From Billgrantia campisalis (lineage in GTDB: Bacteria; Pseudomonadota; Gammaproteobacteria; Pseudomonadales; Halomonadaceae): 64,000 bases of DNA. The notes beneath the pieces are model-generated. The model saw only the letters and a list, made by a program, of their open reading frames with translations. It was not told where the DNA came from and ran no database searches. Shown in pieces: positions 57,962-64,000 of this stretch. The position numbers were made by a program, and so were the translations under genes. Position 1 is the first letter of the stretch; each line of letters opens with the position of its first letter. Location of the stretch: NCBI RefSeq assembly GCF_022341425.1, contig NZ_JABFUC010000016.1:21448-85447 (forward strand), given 5' to 3'.

Positions 57962-58450
57962 ATGACGCGACCGCTGCGCTGGCTATGGCTGGCCGCGGCG
58001 GTGGTGGTGCTCGACCTCGCCACCAAGGCGCTGGCTTCGGCGCTGCTGACCTACGGCCAGCCGGTGGCGGTGCTGCCGTTCTTCAACCTGACGCTGCTGC
58101 ACAACCACGGCGCGGCCTTCAGCTTCCTGGCCGACCACGGCGGCTGGCAGCGCTGGTTCTTCGCGGTCATCGCGGTGGGGGCGAGCATCGGCCTGACGAT
58201 CTGGATGAGCCGGCTCAAGGCCCACGAGAAGCTGCTGGGGGCCGCCCTGGCGCTGATCATCGGCGGGGCGCTGGGCAACCTCTACGACCGCATGGTGCAC
58301 GGCTACGTGGTGGATTTTCTCTCCTTCCACTTTGCCGGCTGGTACTACCCGGCCTTCAATGTGGCAGACATCGGCATCACCCTGGGGGCTATCGCCCTGA
58401 TCTGGGAGTCCATCTTCGACGGCCGCCGCAAGGCCCCCCGTCGCGGCTGA
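57962..58450 (+). CDS. lspA: Lipoprotein signal peptidase (signal peptidase II)
   Basis: LspA, 162 residues from ATG 57962 with GAGG 6 bp upstream. Four hydrophobic helices; the two catalytic aspartates lie in NLYDRMVHGYVVDFLSF and NVADIGITLG. It cleaves prolipoprotein signal peptides at the lipid-modified cysteine in the inner membrane. An earlier ATG (57929) overlaps the ileS stop and is possible. Context ileS-lspA-fkpB-ispH is classical. Confidence 0.96.
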   Translation: MTRPLRWLWLAAAVVVLDLATKALASALLTYGQPVAVLPFFNLTLLHNHGAAFSFLADHGGWQRWFFAVIAVGASIGLTIWMSRLKAHEKLLGAALALIIGGALGNLYDRMVHGYVVDFLSFHFAGWYYPAFNVADIGITLGAIALIWESIFDGRRKAPRRG

Positions 58451-58489
58451 GCGCCAGGCCGCGACGGCACGACACAGTCAACGAGAGCA

Positions 58490-58939
58490 ATGATGAGCGA
58501 CTATCGAATCGACGAGGGCATGGAAGTCACCCTGCACTTCACCCTCAAGCTGGAAGACGGCACCGTGGTGGACTCCACCCGTGACAAGCAGCCCGCCACC
58601 TTTCAGGTGGGCGACGGCAACCTGCCGCCGGGCTTCGAGCAGCCGCTAAAGGGCATGACCGACGGCGAATCGGGCAGCTACGAGATCACCCCCGAGCACG
58701 CCTTCGGCCAGCACAACCCCCAGAACATCCAAATGATCGACCGCAGCGACTTCGAGGAGATCGAGCCCGAGGTGGGCACGGTGATGTCCTTCGCCGACGC
58801 CGCCGGGGGCGAGCTGCCCGGGGTGATCACTCGCGTCGACGACAAGCAGGTGGAGGTGGACTTCAATCACCCGCTGGCAGGGCGTACCCTGACCTTCGAG
58901 GTGGAAGTCATTGACGTAAAGCCTGCACAGACGCACTGA
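58490..58939 (+). CDS. fkpB: FKBP-type peptidyl-prolyl isomerase (SlpA/FkpB)
   Basis: 149 residues (148 if the second of two adjacent ATGs is used). [20 protein letters not shown] and [20 protein letters not shown] are FKBP core; an IF-type insert (about 70-120) is inferred from the SlpA family; the protein ends [18 protein letters not shown]. It is a cytoplasmic chaperone-isomerase. Standard neighbour of lspA and ispH. Confidence 0.94.
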   Translation: MMSDYRIDEGMEVTLHFTLKLEDGTVVDSTRDKQPATFQVGDGNLPPGFEQPLKGMTDGESGSYEITPEHAFGQHNPQNIQMIDRSDFEEIEPEVGTVMSFADAAGGELPGVITRVDDKQVEVDFNHPLAGRTLTFEVEVIDVKPAQTH

Positions 58940-58969
58940 GCGGATCTCTGGACGTATTCTTCAGTCAGA

Positions 58970-59035
58970 AGGGCGTCGGGGGCAGGTCGAAAAGGAAGTC
59001 TTTTGCTTGCCGCCGAGATAGCCCTGGACTGAGAA
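58970..59035 (+). repeat. Dispersed 3'-UTR repeat, copy 4 (internally deleted)
   Basis: It begins 30 bp after the fkpB stop, same strand. It has the left arm GGGCGTCGGGGGCAGGTCGA and AAGGAAGTCTTTTGC, then jumps directly to the right end CTTGCCGCCGAGATAGCCC. The core with TAGCGCCC and TTCACAGCGCC is missing. The shared TTGC at the join hints at deletion between short repeats. Confidence 0.65.
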
Positions 59036-59073
59036 ATTCTCATCAGATGCCCAGGCATCAAGGTGACGTAACC

Positions 59074-60042
59074 ATGCAAACTAATTCCGTGCAGATCAGG
59101 CTGGCCAACCCGCGCGGCTTCTGCGCCGGCGTCGACCGCGCCATCGAAATCGTCAACCGCGCGCTGGACGTCTTCGGCCCGCCGATCTACGTGCGCCACG
59201 AGGTGGTCCACAACCGCTTCGTGGTCGACACCCTGCGCGAGCGGGGCGCGGTATTCGTCGAGGAGCTCGACGAGGTACCCGACGACGTCATCGTCATCTT
59301 CTCCGCCCACGGCGTCTCGCGCGCCGTGCAGGAAGACGCCGAGCGTCGCGGCCTCAAGGTCTTCGACGCCACCTGCCCGCTGGTCACCAAGGTGCATATG
59401 GAAGTGCTGCGCTACGCCAAGCGCGGCCAGGAGTGCATCCTGATCGGTCACGCCGGCCACCCCGAGGTGGAGGGCACCATGGGGCGCTACGACACCGCCC
59501 ACGGCGGGCAGATCTACCTGGTGGAAGACGAGCAGGACGTGGCCAACCTGGAGGTGAAGGATCCAGCGCACCTCTCCTTCGTCACCCAGACCACCCTCTC
59601 CATGGATGACACCGCGAAGGTGATCGACGCCCTGCGCGCCAAGTTTCCCGCCATCGACGGGCCGCGCAAGGATGACATCTGCTATGCCACCCAGAACCGC
59701 CAGGACGCGGTGCGCGAGCTGGCGGCGGACAGCGACCTGCTGCTGGTAGTGGGCAGCCCCAACAGCTCCAATTCCAACCGCCTGCGCGAACTGGCCGAGC
59801 GGGTCGGCACCCCGGCCTACCTCATCGACGACGCCGAGCAGATCGACCCCCAGTGGCTGGAAGGGGTCAATGCCATCGGCATCACCGCCGGCGCCAGCGC
59901 CCCGGAGGTGCTGGTCAAGGGCGTGATCGAGCGGCTGCAGGGCCTGGGCGCCAGCGCCCCGGAGGAGCTCGCCGGCCGCGAGGAGACCATCACCTTCTCC
60001 ATGCCCCGCGAGCTGCGCGAACGGGTGATCGCCAGTGACTAG
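59074..60042 (+). CDS. ispH: 4-hydroxy-3-methylbut-2-enyl diphosphate reductase
   Basis: IspH, 322 residues (E. coli 316), the last step of the MEP isoprenoid pathway. The three [4Fe-4S] cysteines lie in [27 protein letters not shown] and [27 protein letters not shown] is the substrate-binding stretch. ATG 59074 with AAGGTG is preferred over 59047. It ends at a strong terminator. Confidence 0.97.
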   Translation: MQTNSVQIRLANPRGFCAGVDRAIEIVNRALDVFGPPIYVRHEVVHNRFVVDTLRERGAVFVEELDEVPDDVIVIFSAHGVSRAVQEDAERRGLKVFDATCPLVTKVHMEVLRYAKRGQECILIGHAGHPEVEGTMGRYDTAHGGQIYLVEDEQDVANLEVKDPAHLSFVTQTTLSMDDTAKVIDALRAKFPAIDGPRKDDICYATQNRQDAVRELAADSDLLLVVGSPNSSNSNRLRELAERVGTPAYLIDDAEQIDPQWLEGVNAIGITAGASAPEVLVKGVIERLQGLGASAPEELAGREETITFSMPRELRERVIASD

Positions 60043-60114
60043 GCAGCACGCTTGGGCTGTGTTAGACAGGTAGTACTCGCCAGATGAGGCGGCTAAGTGA
60101 ATTGTATGGCAAGG

Positions 60115-60140
60115 AAGCCGGGCAGACGCCCGGCTTTTTT
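60115..60140 (+). terminator. Rho-independent terminator of the ispH transcript
   Basis: AAGCCGGGC (60115-60123), short loop, GCCCGGCTT (60128-60136) followed by a T-run to 60140. It separates ispH from the pilin cluster. Confidence 0.92.
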
Positions 60141-60216
60141 GATCTGACGCCTGGCAGGCAAGGATTGGATGATACATACTGAAACTAAATGTAACCAAGT
60201 CAGGGAGAAGCGCCGA

Positions 60217-60636
60217 GTGACGACCACCGCCACCCGACCTCGACAGAGGGCAAGCGAAGGCGCCTCCCGGCGACCCGCCGTCGGCTTTACGCTGATCGAG
60301 CTGCTGATCGCCGTGGCGATCATCGGTATCTTGGCGTCGATTGCGTATCCGAGCTATCAGAACTACGTGAAGAACGCCCGGGTCAGCGATGGGCAGGCCA
60401 AGCTGATGGAACTCGCCGGGCAGCTGGAGCGCTGTTTTACAAACGAATATTCATACGACGGCTGTGTCAGCCTGCCGGCGGACTCGGATGACGGCTATTA
60501 TGAGATCACTGGCTCACCGTCATCCACCTCCTATACCTTGACCGCCACGCATAGTGGCAATCAGGTAAAAGATGCCTGCAAGACGATGACCATAGACCAG
60601 ACGGGACAGACGACGCCCGGGTCGGGCTGCTGGTGA
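60217..60636 (+). CDS. pilE: Type IV pilin-like protein PilE
   Basis: 139 residues from GTG 60217; ATG 60169 would give 155. The prepilin motif is [20 protein letters not shown] with the PilD cleavage after Gly and Glu5 present. The helix continues [20 protein letters not shown]. The globular part has a Cys-framed C-terminal loop ([17 protein letters not shown]), typical of PilE/ComP-like minor pilins. The leader is unusually long and basic. Gene order pilE-fimT-pilV-pilW-pilX differs from the usual one, in which pilE comes last. Confidence 0.88.
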   Translation: MTTTATRPRQRASEGASRRPAVGFTLIELLIAVAIIGILASIAYPSYQNYVKNARVSDGQAKLMELAGQLERCFTNEYSYDGCVSLPADSDDGYYEITGSPSSTSYTLTATHSGNQVKDACKTMTIDQTGQTTPGSGCW

Positions 60637-60640
60637 AGTG

Positions 60641-61096
60641 ATGCGCCATCATGGATTCACCCTGATCGAACTGCTGGTCACCATTGCCGTGATGGCGATC
60701 ATTGCGACCATTGCCGTTCCAGGTTTCCAGAGTTTGGTGGCAAGCAACCGCCTGGCCAGCAGCTATAACGAAGTTCTCTCTGGCCTGCACCTGGCCCGAA
60801 GCGAAGCGATCAAGCGTCGACAGGAGGTCTCCTTTGAAATCATGACGAGCTCTCCTTGGGAGTACCGGGTCTACGTGACGGATGACGGAAGCGGCAACGC
60901 CATTCGCACTCGTCAGGCGGGTGGCAGCGTGATCACGGTATCGGACGGCAATGTCGTGGAATTTAACCGGCTGGGCCGGATCGTGGAGAATTCGGACTGT
61001 GATGGTGGCTGTACATTGACGGTTAGCCACCAAGGCGGTGACAGCAGAAACATTCAAATCAGTGGCTTTGGCCGAATTGGTCGAGGTGGCTCATGA
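60641..61096 (+). CDS. fimT: Minor pseudopilin FimT/FimU (GspH family)
   Basis: 151 residues from ATG 60641 (GTG 60638 also in frame). The leader is very short, [24 protein letters not shown], and the GspH region follows with LHLARSEAIKRRQEVSF. FimT/FimU-type proteins form the tip-priming minor pilin complex; FimT can bind DNA in competence. The stop overlaps pilV by 4 bp. Confidence 0.88.
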   Translation: MRHHGFTLIELLVTIAVMAIIATIAVPGFQSLVASNRLASSYNEVLSGLHLARSEAIKRRQEVSFEIMTSSPWEYRVYVTDDGSGNAIRTRQAGGSVITVSDGNVVEFNRLGRIVENSDCDGGCTLTVSHQGGDSRNIQISGFGRIGRGGS

Positions 61097-61497
61097 CGTT
61101 TAATCGGCAAAGCGGCTTCACTCTGATTGAAGCGCTGGTGGCGCTTGTGGTGCTTTCCATCGGCTTGCTGGGCGTGGCGGCCATGCAGCTCAAGGCGCTG
61201 CAGAGTGCGCATGCCGGTTACCAGCGTGCCGCCGCGTCGCTCGCGGCTCAAGATGCTGTCGAGATGCTGTGGTCCAAGTTCGATTCCGGTGAAATGGAGT
61301 GTCCTGATCTGGGCAATGACGAAGCAGTTTGGGAGGCGCGCTGGAAAGCAATTATTCCCGGACTGGAAGGCAGTGTCTCTCCCAATGGTGATGAGTGTGT
61401 GTTTGACGTCGTTTTGAAATGGAGTGATGGGCGTCTGGGTGATAGCGGGGATGCTGAGTTTACCTACACAACCCGACTCCCAGGGAGTAGGCCATGA
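61093..61497 (+). CDS. pilV: Minor pilin PilV
   Basis: 134 residues. MTFNRQSG/FTLIEALVALVVLSIG is a PilV-type prepilin signal, followed by GLLGVAAMQLKALQSAHAGY. Overlaps of 4 bp with fimT and pilW imply a coupled operon. It belongs to the tip complex that starts pilus assembly. Confidence 0.87.
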   Translation: MTFNRQSGFTLIEALVALVVLSIGLLGVAAMQLKALQSAHAGYQRAAASLAAQDAVEMLWSKFDSGEMECPDLGNDEAVWEARWKAIIPGLEGSVSPNGDECVFDVVLKWSDGRLGDSGDAEFTYTTRLPGSRP

Positions 61498-61973
61498 AGC
61501 GCTCAATGCACTATTCACGTGGCTTTTCTCTCGTTGAGTTGATGGTGGCGCTGCTGATTGGGCTTGTTATTATCCTGGGCGCTGGGCAGCTGTTCCTGAC
61601 AGGGTTTCAAAATTTTAGAAAAATCGAAGAGCTGAGTGATAAGCAGGCGGCGTTGACGTTTGCGGCTGAAATCTTGATTAGAGACATTAGGCGGGCGGAG
61701 TTAAGCGTAACCTGTAATTCTGTGCCGGCGCAGCTTTCCGTGTACGTTGATGAGGAGTGTCGCTATTATGATTTACATGATGGTGGCGAAGCTGTTTCGC
61801 TAAGGTTGAATGTTGACGGTAATGGGTGGGAGCCTGTGGCGGATGGATTTAAGAATACCGATCAGTTTCAAAGTGAGGATGACGGGTTTTTCACCATAAC
61901 TTTTAGGCTTGATGGCGAAATGGAAGATGTTGTATTCCATACCATGAATCGCACCAAGGCTGTCAATCCGTGA
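61494..61973 (+). CDS. pilW: Minor pilin PilW-like, short
   Basis: 159 residues. MKRSMHYSRG/FSLVELMVALLIGLV is a PilW-type signal, followed by GAGQLFLTGFQNFRKIEELS. It is clearly shorter than most PilW proteins (usually 250 or more), ending soon after one beta-rich segment. Composition becomes AT-rich here compared with pilV. The protein ends cleanly at TGA and shows no frameshift that I can detect. Confidence 0.8.
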   Translation: MKRSMHYSRGFSLVELMVALLIGLVIILGAGQLFLTGFQNFRKIEELSDKQAALTFAAEILIRDIRRAELSVTCNSVPAQLSVYVDEECRYYDLHDGGEAVSLRLNVDGNGWEPVADGFKNTDQFQSEDDGFFTITFRLDGEMEDVVFHTMNRTKAVNP

Positions 61974-62004
61974 TTGATAGGTTTGTTTGTGTGGAGAAAA
62001 GATC

Positions 62005-63165
62005 ATGAAGCAGCAGCAAGGTGCCGCCCTGGTTGTCGTCCTATCCATGCTGACCATGTCGCTGATGCTGGGCCTTTCCGGCATGCAGTCCTCGCTTATT
62101 GATGAGCGCCTGGCGGGGAATTACAAGGCTGCGACTGAGGCGCAGATGCGTGCAGAGGAAGCTGCGTCTGAAATATATGAGAAGGTTATTTTAGGTGATA
62201 AAGTCGTATTTGAGAATTTTTCTTCGGATGACTTGGATGAATATTTTGGCTGGAAAGAGTTTTTTGGTTTTGCCAATGATGCTGAAAACGCAAGCAGTTG
62301 TACATCCGTTGGTGGTAAGGCTGCTTGTTATGTGAATATATCTTCGGTCTTTTTTGGTAAGGATGTGGGGAGATATATTTTTGCGATGGGCGCTGTGTTT
62401 GATGGCCTCGGAAGTGAGGTCGTTGCAGAAAGTGTTCCAGTTTTTATAAAGCTGGCTTTTGGGGGTGGCCTGCCTCATGTTCCAGCGACACATAGTTGCT
62501 ACGGTGAGTCATGTAGTCATCAGGCTGGAGGAAATTCGGAGTTGACAGGGGAGGACTATCTGCTTCCTGATGATCCGGAATGTAATGGGAATGCATGCTT
62601 TTCGGAGGTTTCCCCTGAGCCTGAAAACAAGGATGCATGCTATTATCCAGATGTGGAAAGCTACTCTGGATGTCGAACGGAAAAGTATGACGATGATGAG
62701 GGGCGGCCTGGCTGGGAAGCCTTTGTTGCAGGACTGACTTTTGATCAGTCATTTGAAGATGGTGATTCTGTGTCTAGTATTGGTGGTAGAAACAGCCCGG
62801 CAATCATTGAGATTAAAAATGGGGATGTTTCGAGGGGGACGGGTAATGTCAATACCATAGGTGTTGTTGTGGTGCGTAGTGGTGCGACTTTTGATATGTC
62901 GGGGACTGGTCATCATGAAGGGTTGATTATTGTTGAGGATGGGGGGCGTCTGGAGTATAACGGAACCCCAGTGTTATATGGGGCGATTGTTACCTTGGAG
63001 GGGAGGGAGGCTAATGACCTGCAAGGGATAGATAAGGATGATGGTTATGATCTGGATATTAGTGGGAATACGAATATCAGATACAGTAAGGAGGCGTTAG
63101 ATATGATTGCTAACTCCCCGCAATTATCGAATGATAAGCCTTCCGGTATTGAAAGCTGGAATTAA
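62005..63165 (+). CDS. pilX: PilX-like minor pilin with a large C-terminal domain
   Basis: 386 residues from ATG 62005 with GGAG 8 bp upstream. The N-terminus QQQGAALVVVLSMLTMSLML matches PilX_N, and LAGNYKAATEAQMRAEEAAS follows. The remaining roughly 300 residues contain several cysteine pairs and a C-terminal part with repeating short beta-strands (IIEIKNGDVSRGTG, GLIIVEDGGRLEYNG) suggestive of a beta-helix. Typical PilX is about 170-200 residues. Base composition is clearly AT-richer than the rest of the window. No pilY1 follows. Confidence 0.8.
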   Translation: MKQQQGAALVVVLSMLTMSLMLGLSGMQSSLIDERLAGNYKAATEAQMRAEEAASEIYEKVILGDKVVFENFSSDDLDEYFGWKEFFGFANDAENASSCTSVGGKAACYVNISSVFFGKDVGRYIFAMGAVFDGLGSEVVAESVPVFIKLAFGGGLPHVPATHSCYGESCSHQAGGNSELTGEDYLLPDDPECNGNACFSEVSPEPENKDACYYPDVESYSGCRTEKYDDDEGRPGWEAFVAGLTFDQSFEDGDSVSSIGGRNSPAIIEIKNGDVSRGTGNVNTIGVVVVRSGATFDMSGTGHHEGLIIVEDGGRLEYNGTPVLYGAIVTLEGREANDLQGIDKDDGYDLDISGNTNIRYSKEALDMIANSPQLSNDKPSGIESWN

Positions 63166-63275
63166 GTCGGTAATCGGTAATGTCCCGGCACAATCACCCG
63201 TTCCCCTTGTGGCCCTGTCTTCGCATGCGTCGGCACATAGACCCTCTTGATCACGCTTCTGCGCTGCTCGCTCAT
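63162..63275 (-). CDS. Small 37-residue protein of unknown function
   Basis: On the minus strand ATG 63275 opens 37 codons: MSEQRRSVIKRVYVPTHAK then TGPQGERVIVPGHYRLPT. AAAAAGGA lies 6-7 bp upstream, a good ribosome-binding site. The peptide is basic with alternating valine/tyrosine, not random-looking. Its TAA overlaps the pilX TAA on the other strand within TTAA. No family named with confidence. Confidence 0.55.
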   Translation of the reverse strand: MSEQRRSVIKRVYVPTHAKTGPQGERVIVPGHYRLPT

Positions 63276-63386
63276 GGCAAATCCTTTTTGTCATCTCTCT
63301 CTTCCAACATAAGCCTTTTATGGTGGAGTAAGCAATCACTCGCCCTTCGGGGCTCCCGGCTTGGGTGCCCCGCATGGCCCGGCCCG

Positions 63387-63879
63387 TCAGGGCGAGGGGG
63401 CGAAGCGTTGCCGCAGCCGGTCGAGGTCGGCCTCGCTCCAGCCCTCAGGCTCCGTCAGCGCCAGCCAGGCGTCGATATAGTGCTCGGCGGCGATCTCGTG
63501 GCCGTAGCCGGGCGGGGAGCGGCCGATCGCCAGGTCGGCCAGCAGCTGCAGCAGCGTGACCACTGGGTACCAGCGTAGCTCCTCGGAGACATCGGGCCCC
63601 CGCGGCTCGCGCATCCAGTCCGGCTCCCGGTAGAGCGCCTGGGGCTCGAAGAAGGTGATCGGGTCGCTGGCGTACTGCAGATAGGCGATGCGAAACGCTC
63701 CCCACTCGCCCTCCGGCGCATCCAGCCCCTGATACTGGTTCATGAAGCGCACCACCGAACCGTCGCGAAACTTTGGTAGCCAGGCCGGTGTGTCCGGCTC
63801 GCGGTTGCGGGTGACGTTGCGCCAAGTGGTGCTGCGATACGGTGGGCCGCTCCACAGCGCGCCGTGGAAGGGGTCGTCG
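63387..63879 (-). pseudogene. Alpha/beta-hydrolase family protein (Abhydrolase_9-like), C-terminal fragment cut by an IS
   Basis: From DDPFHGALWSGPPYRSTTW to the stop the protein matches the C-terminal half of the large membrane-associated alpha/beta-hydrolase family (PF10081-like): YASDPITFFEPQALYREPDW, REPRGPDVSEELRWYPVVTL, and a late His in GYGHEIAAEHYIDAW. Homology stops at 63879 exactly at the IS66 terminal repeat. The upstream N-terminal half is not in the window. The open frame continues into the element as far as 63947, but that part is IS-derived. Confidence 0.8.
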
Positions 63880-64000
63880 GTAAGCGGTCCAGCAACCCCA
63901 TCTGTTGCGGCGTGAGTCAGTTCGGTAGAGTGTCTTTCCAACGCCAAGGGAGCAGGCAGTCGAGGTCGTCATCCTCACCGAGCATCGGCAGGGTCTCGAA
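63880..64000. mobile_element. IS66-family element, one end (continues beyond the window)
   Basis: The terminal sequence GTAAGCG at 63880-63886 is the IS66-family end. Just inside is the C-terminus of a transposase. The 8 bp outside (GGGTCGTC, 63872-63879) would be the target duplication expected for IS66, but the other copy is outside the window. Confidence 0.82.
63917..64000 (-). CDS. IS66-family transposase (TnpC), C-terminal end only
   Basis: The last 27 codons before TGA read FETLPMLGEDDDLDCLLPW then RWKDTLPN. The LLPWxW tail is characteristic of IS66 TnpC transposases. The stop lies 37 bp inside the GTAAGCG terminus, a normal distance. The rest of the gene lies to the right of the window. 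Confidence 0.75.
   Translation of the reverse strand, partial: FETLPMLGEDDDLDCLLPWRWKDTLPN

Noticed and set aside
54745..58026. Long minus-strand open frame of over 1000 codons opposite ileS, and similar long frames opposite rpoA/uvrA and obgE/proB
   Set aside because: They lie antisense to well-identified genes. In GC-rich DNA the opposite strand stays open because of third-position bias. Their residues are Gly/Ala/Arg/His-rich with no domain.
60117..60170. Possible sigma-54 promoter (TGGCAGG...TTGG) before pilE
   Set aside because: The GG and GC-type elements are two bases too far apart and the -12 reads GG instead of GC.

Overview
The window looks like a chromosomal segment of a GC-rich gammaproteobacterium close to Halomonas (Halomonadaceae). 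The grounds are the protein sequences, the intact S10-spc-alpha ribosomal array, uvrA-yajR-ssb, fabA-fabB, and the order rplU-rpmA-obgE-proB-rpsT-murJ-ribF-ileS-lspA-fkpB-ispH followed by type IV minor pilins. The genus is inferred from gene order and protein similarity as I remember them; no search was run.

Layout. 1-11,880: the end of the S10 operon, the spc operon with secY, and the alpha operon ending in rpoA-rplQ and a strong terminator. 11,900-18,930: uvrA (minus), yajR, ssb, an RmlD-like reductase and a PlsC-type acyltransferase. 18,946-22,806: fabA-fabB (minus) and a divergent PAS-GGDEF-EAL protein. 23,002-31,308: eight collinear minus-strand genes (renalase-like oxidase, LitR/CarH-like MerR regulator, photolyase, NTF2-like protein, SDR, flavin amine oxidase, DUF1365, cyclopropane-synthase-like methyltransferase). 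This resembles light- and singlet-oxygen-responsive lipid loci known from Pseudomonas and Rhodobacter. 31,413-40,235: a TIGR01777 epimerase, rapA, a TlpA fusion, an SLC13 transporter, a universal stress protein and a PAS-GGDEF protein.

40,400-46,944 is an accessory region ending at a tRNA-Pro. It holds a deleted hsdR whose C-terminal part is fused in frame to a YgjP-like metallopeptidase, an excisionase-like antitoxin with a PIN toxin, a DarTG pair whose DarT lacks its recognisable N-terminus, and a lipoprotein. I read it as a decaying restriction/toxin-antitoxin island. 47,138-60,042 returns to housekeeping genes. 60,217-63,165 carries PilE, FimT, PilV, PilW and PilX homologues, with visibly AT-rich composition in pilW-pilX. 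The right edge has a hydrolase gene cut by an IS66-family end.

The most unusual non-coding signal is a family of about 110-bp intergenic repeats, with three full copies and one internally deleted. Each lies 16-30 bp after the stop codon of a gene and on that gene's strand. The inner hairpin differs in sequence between copies but keeps its pairing, which suggests a structured 3'-UTR element. A second element, a 162-bp MITE-like inverted-repeat unit flanked by TA within a CTAG target, was inserted at the 3' end of the cyclopropane-synthase-like gene and supplies its last codons.
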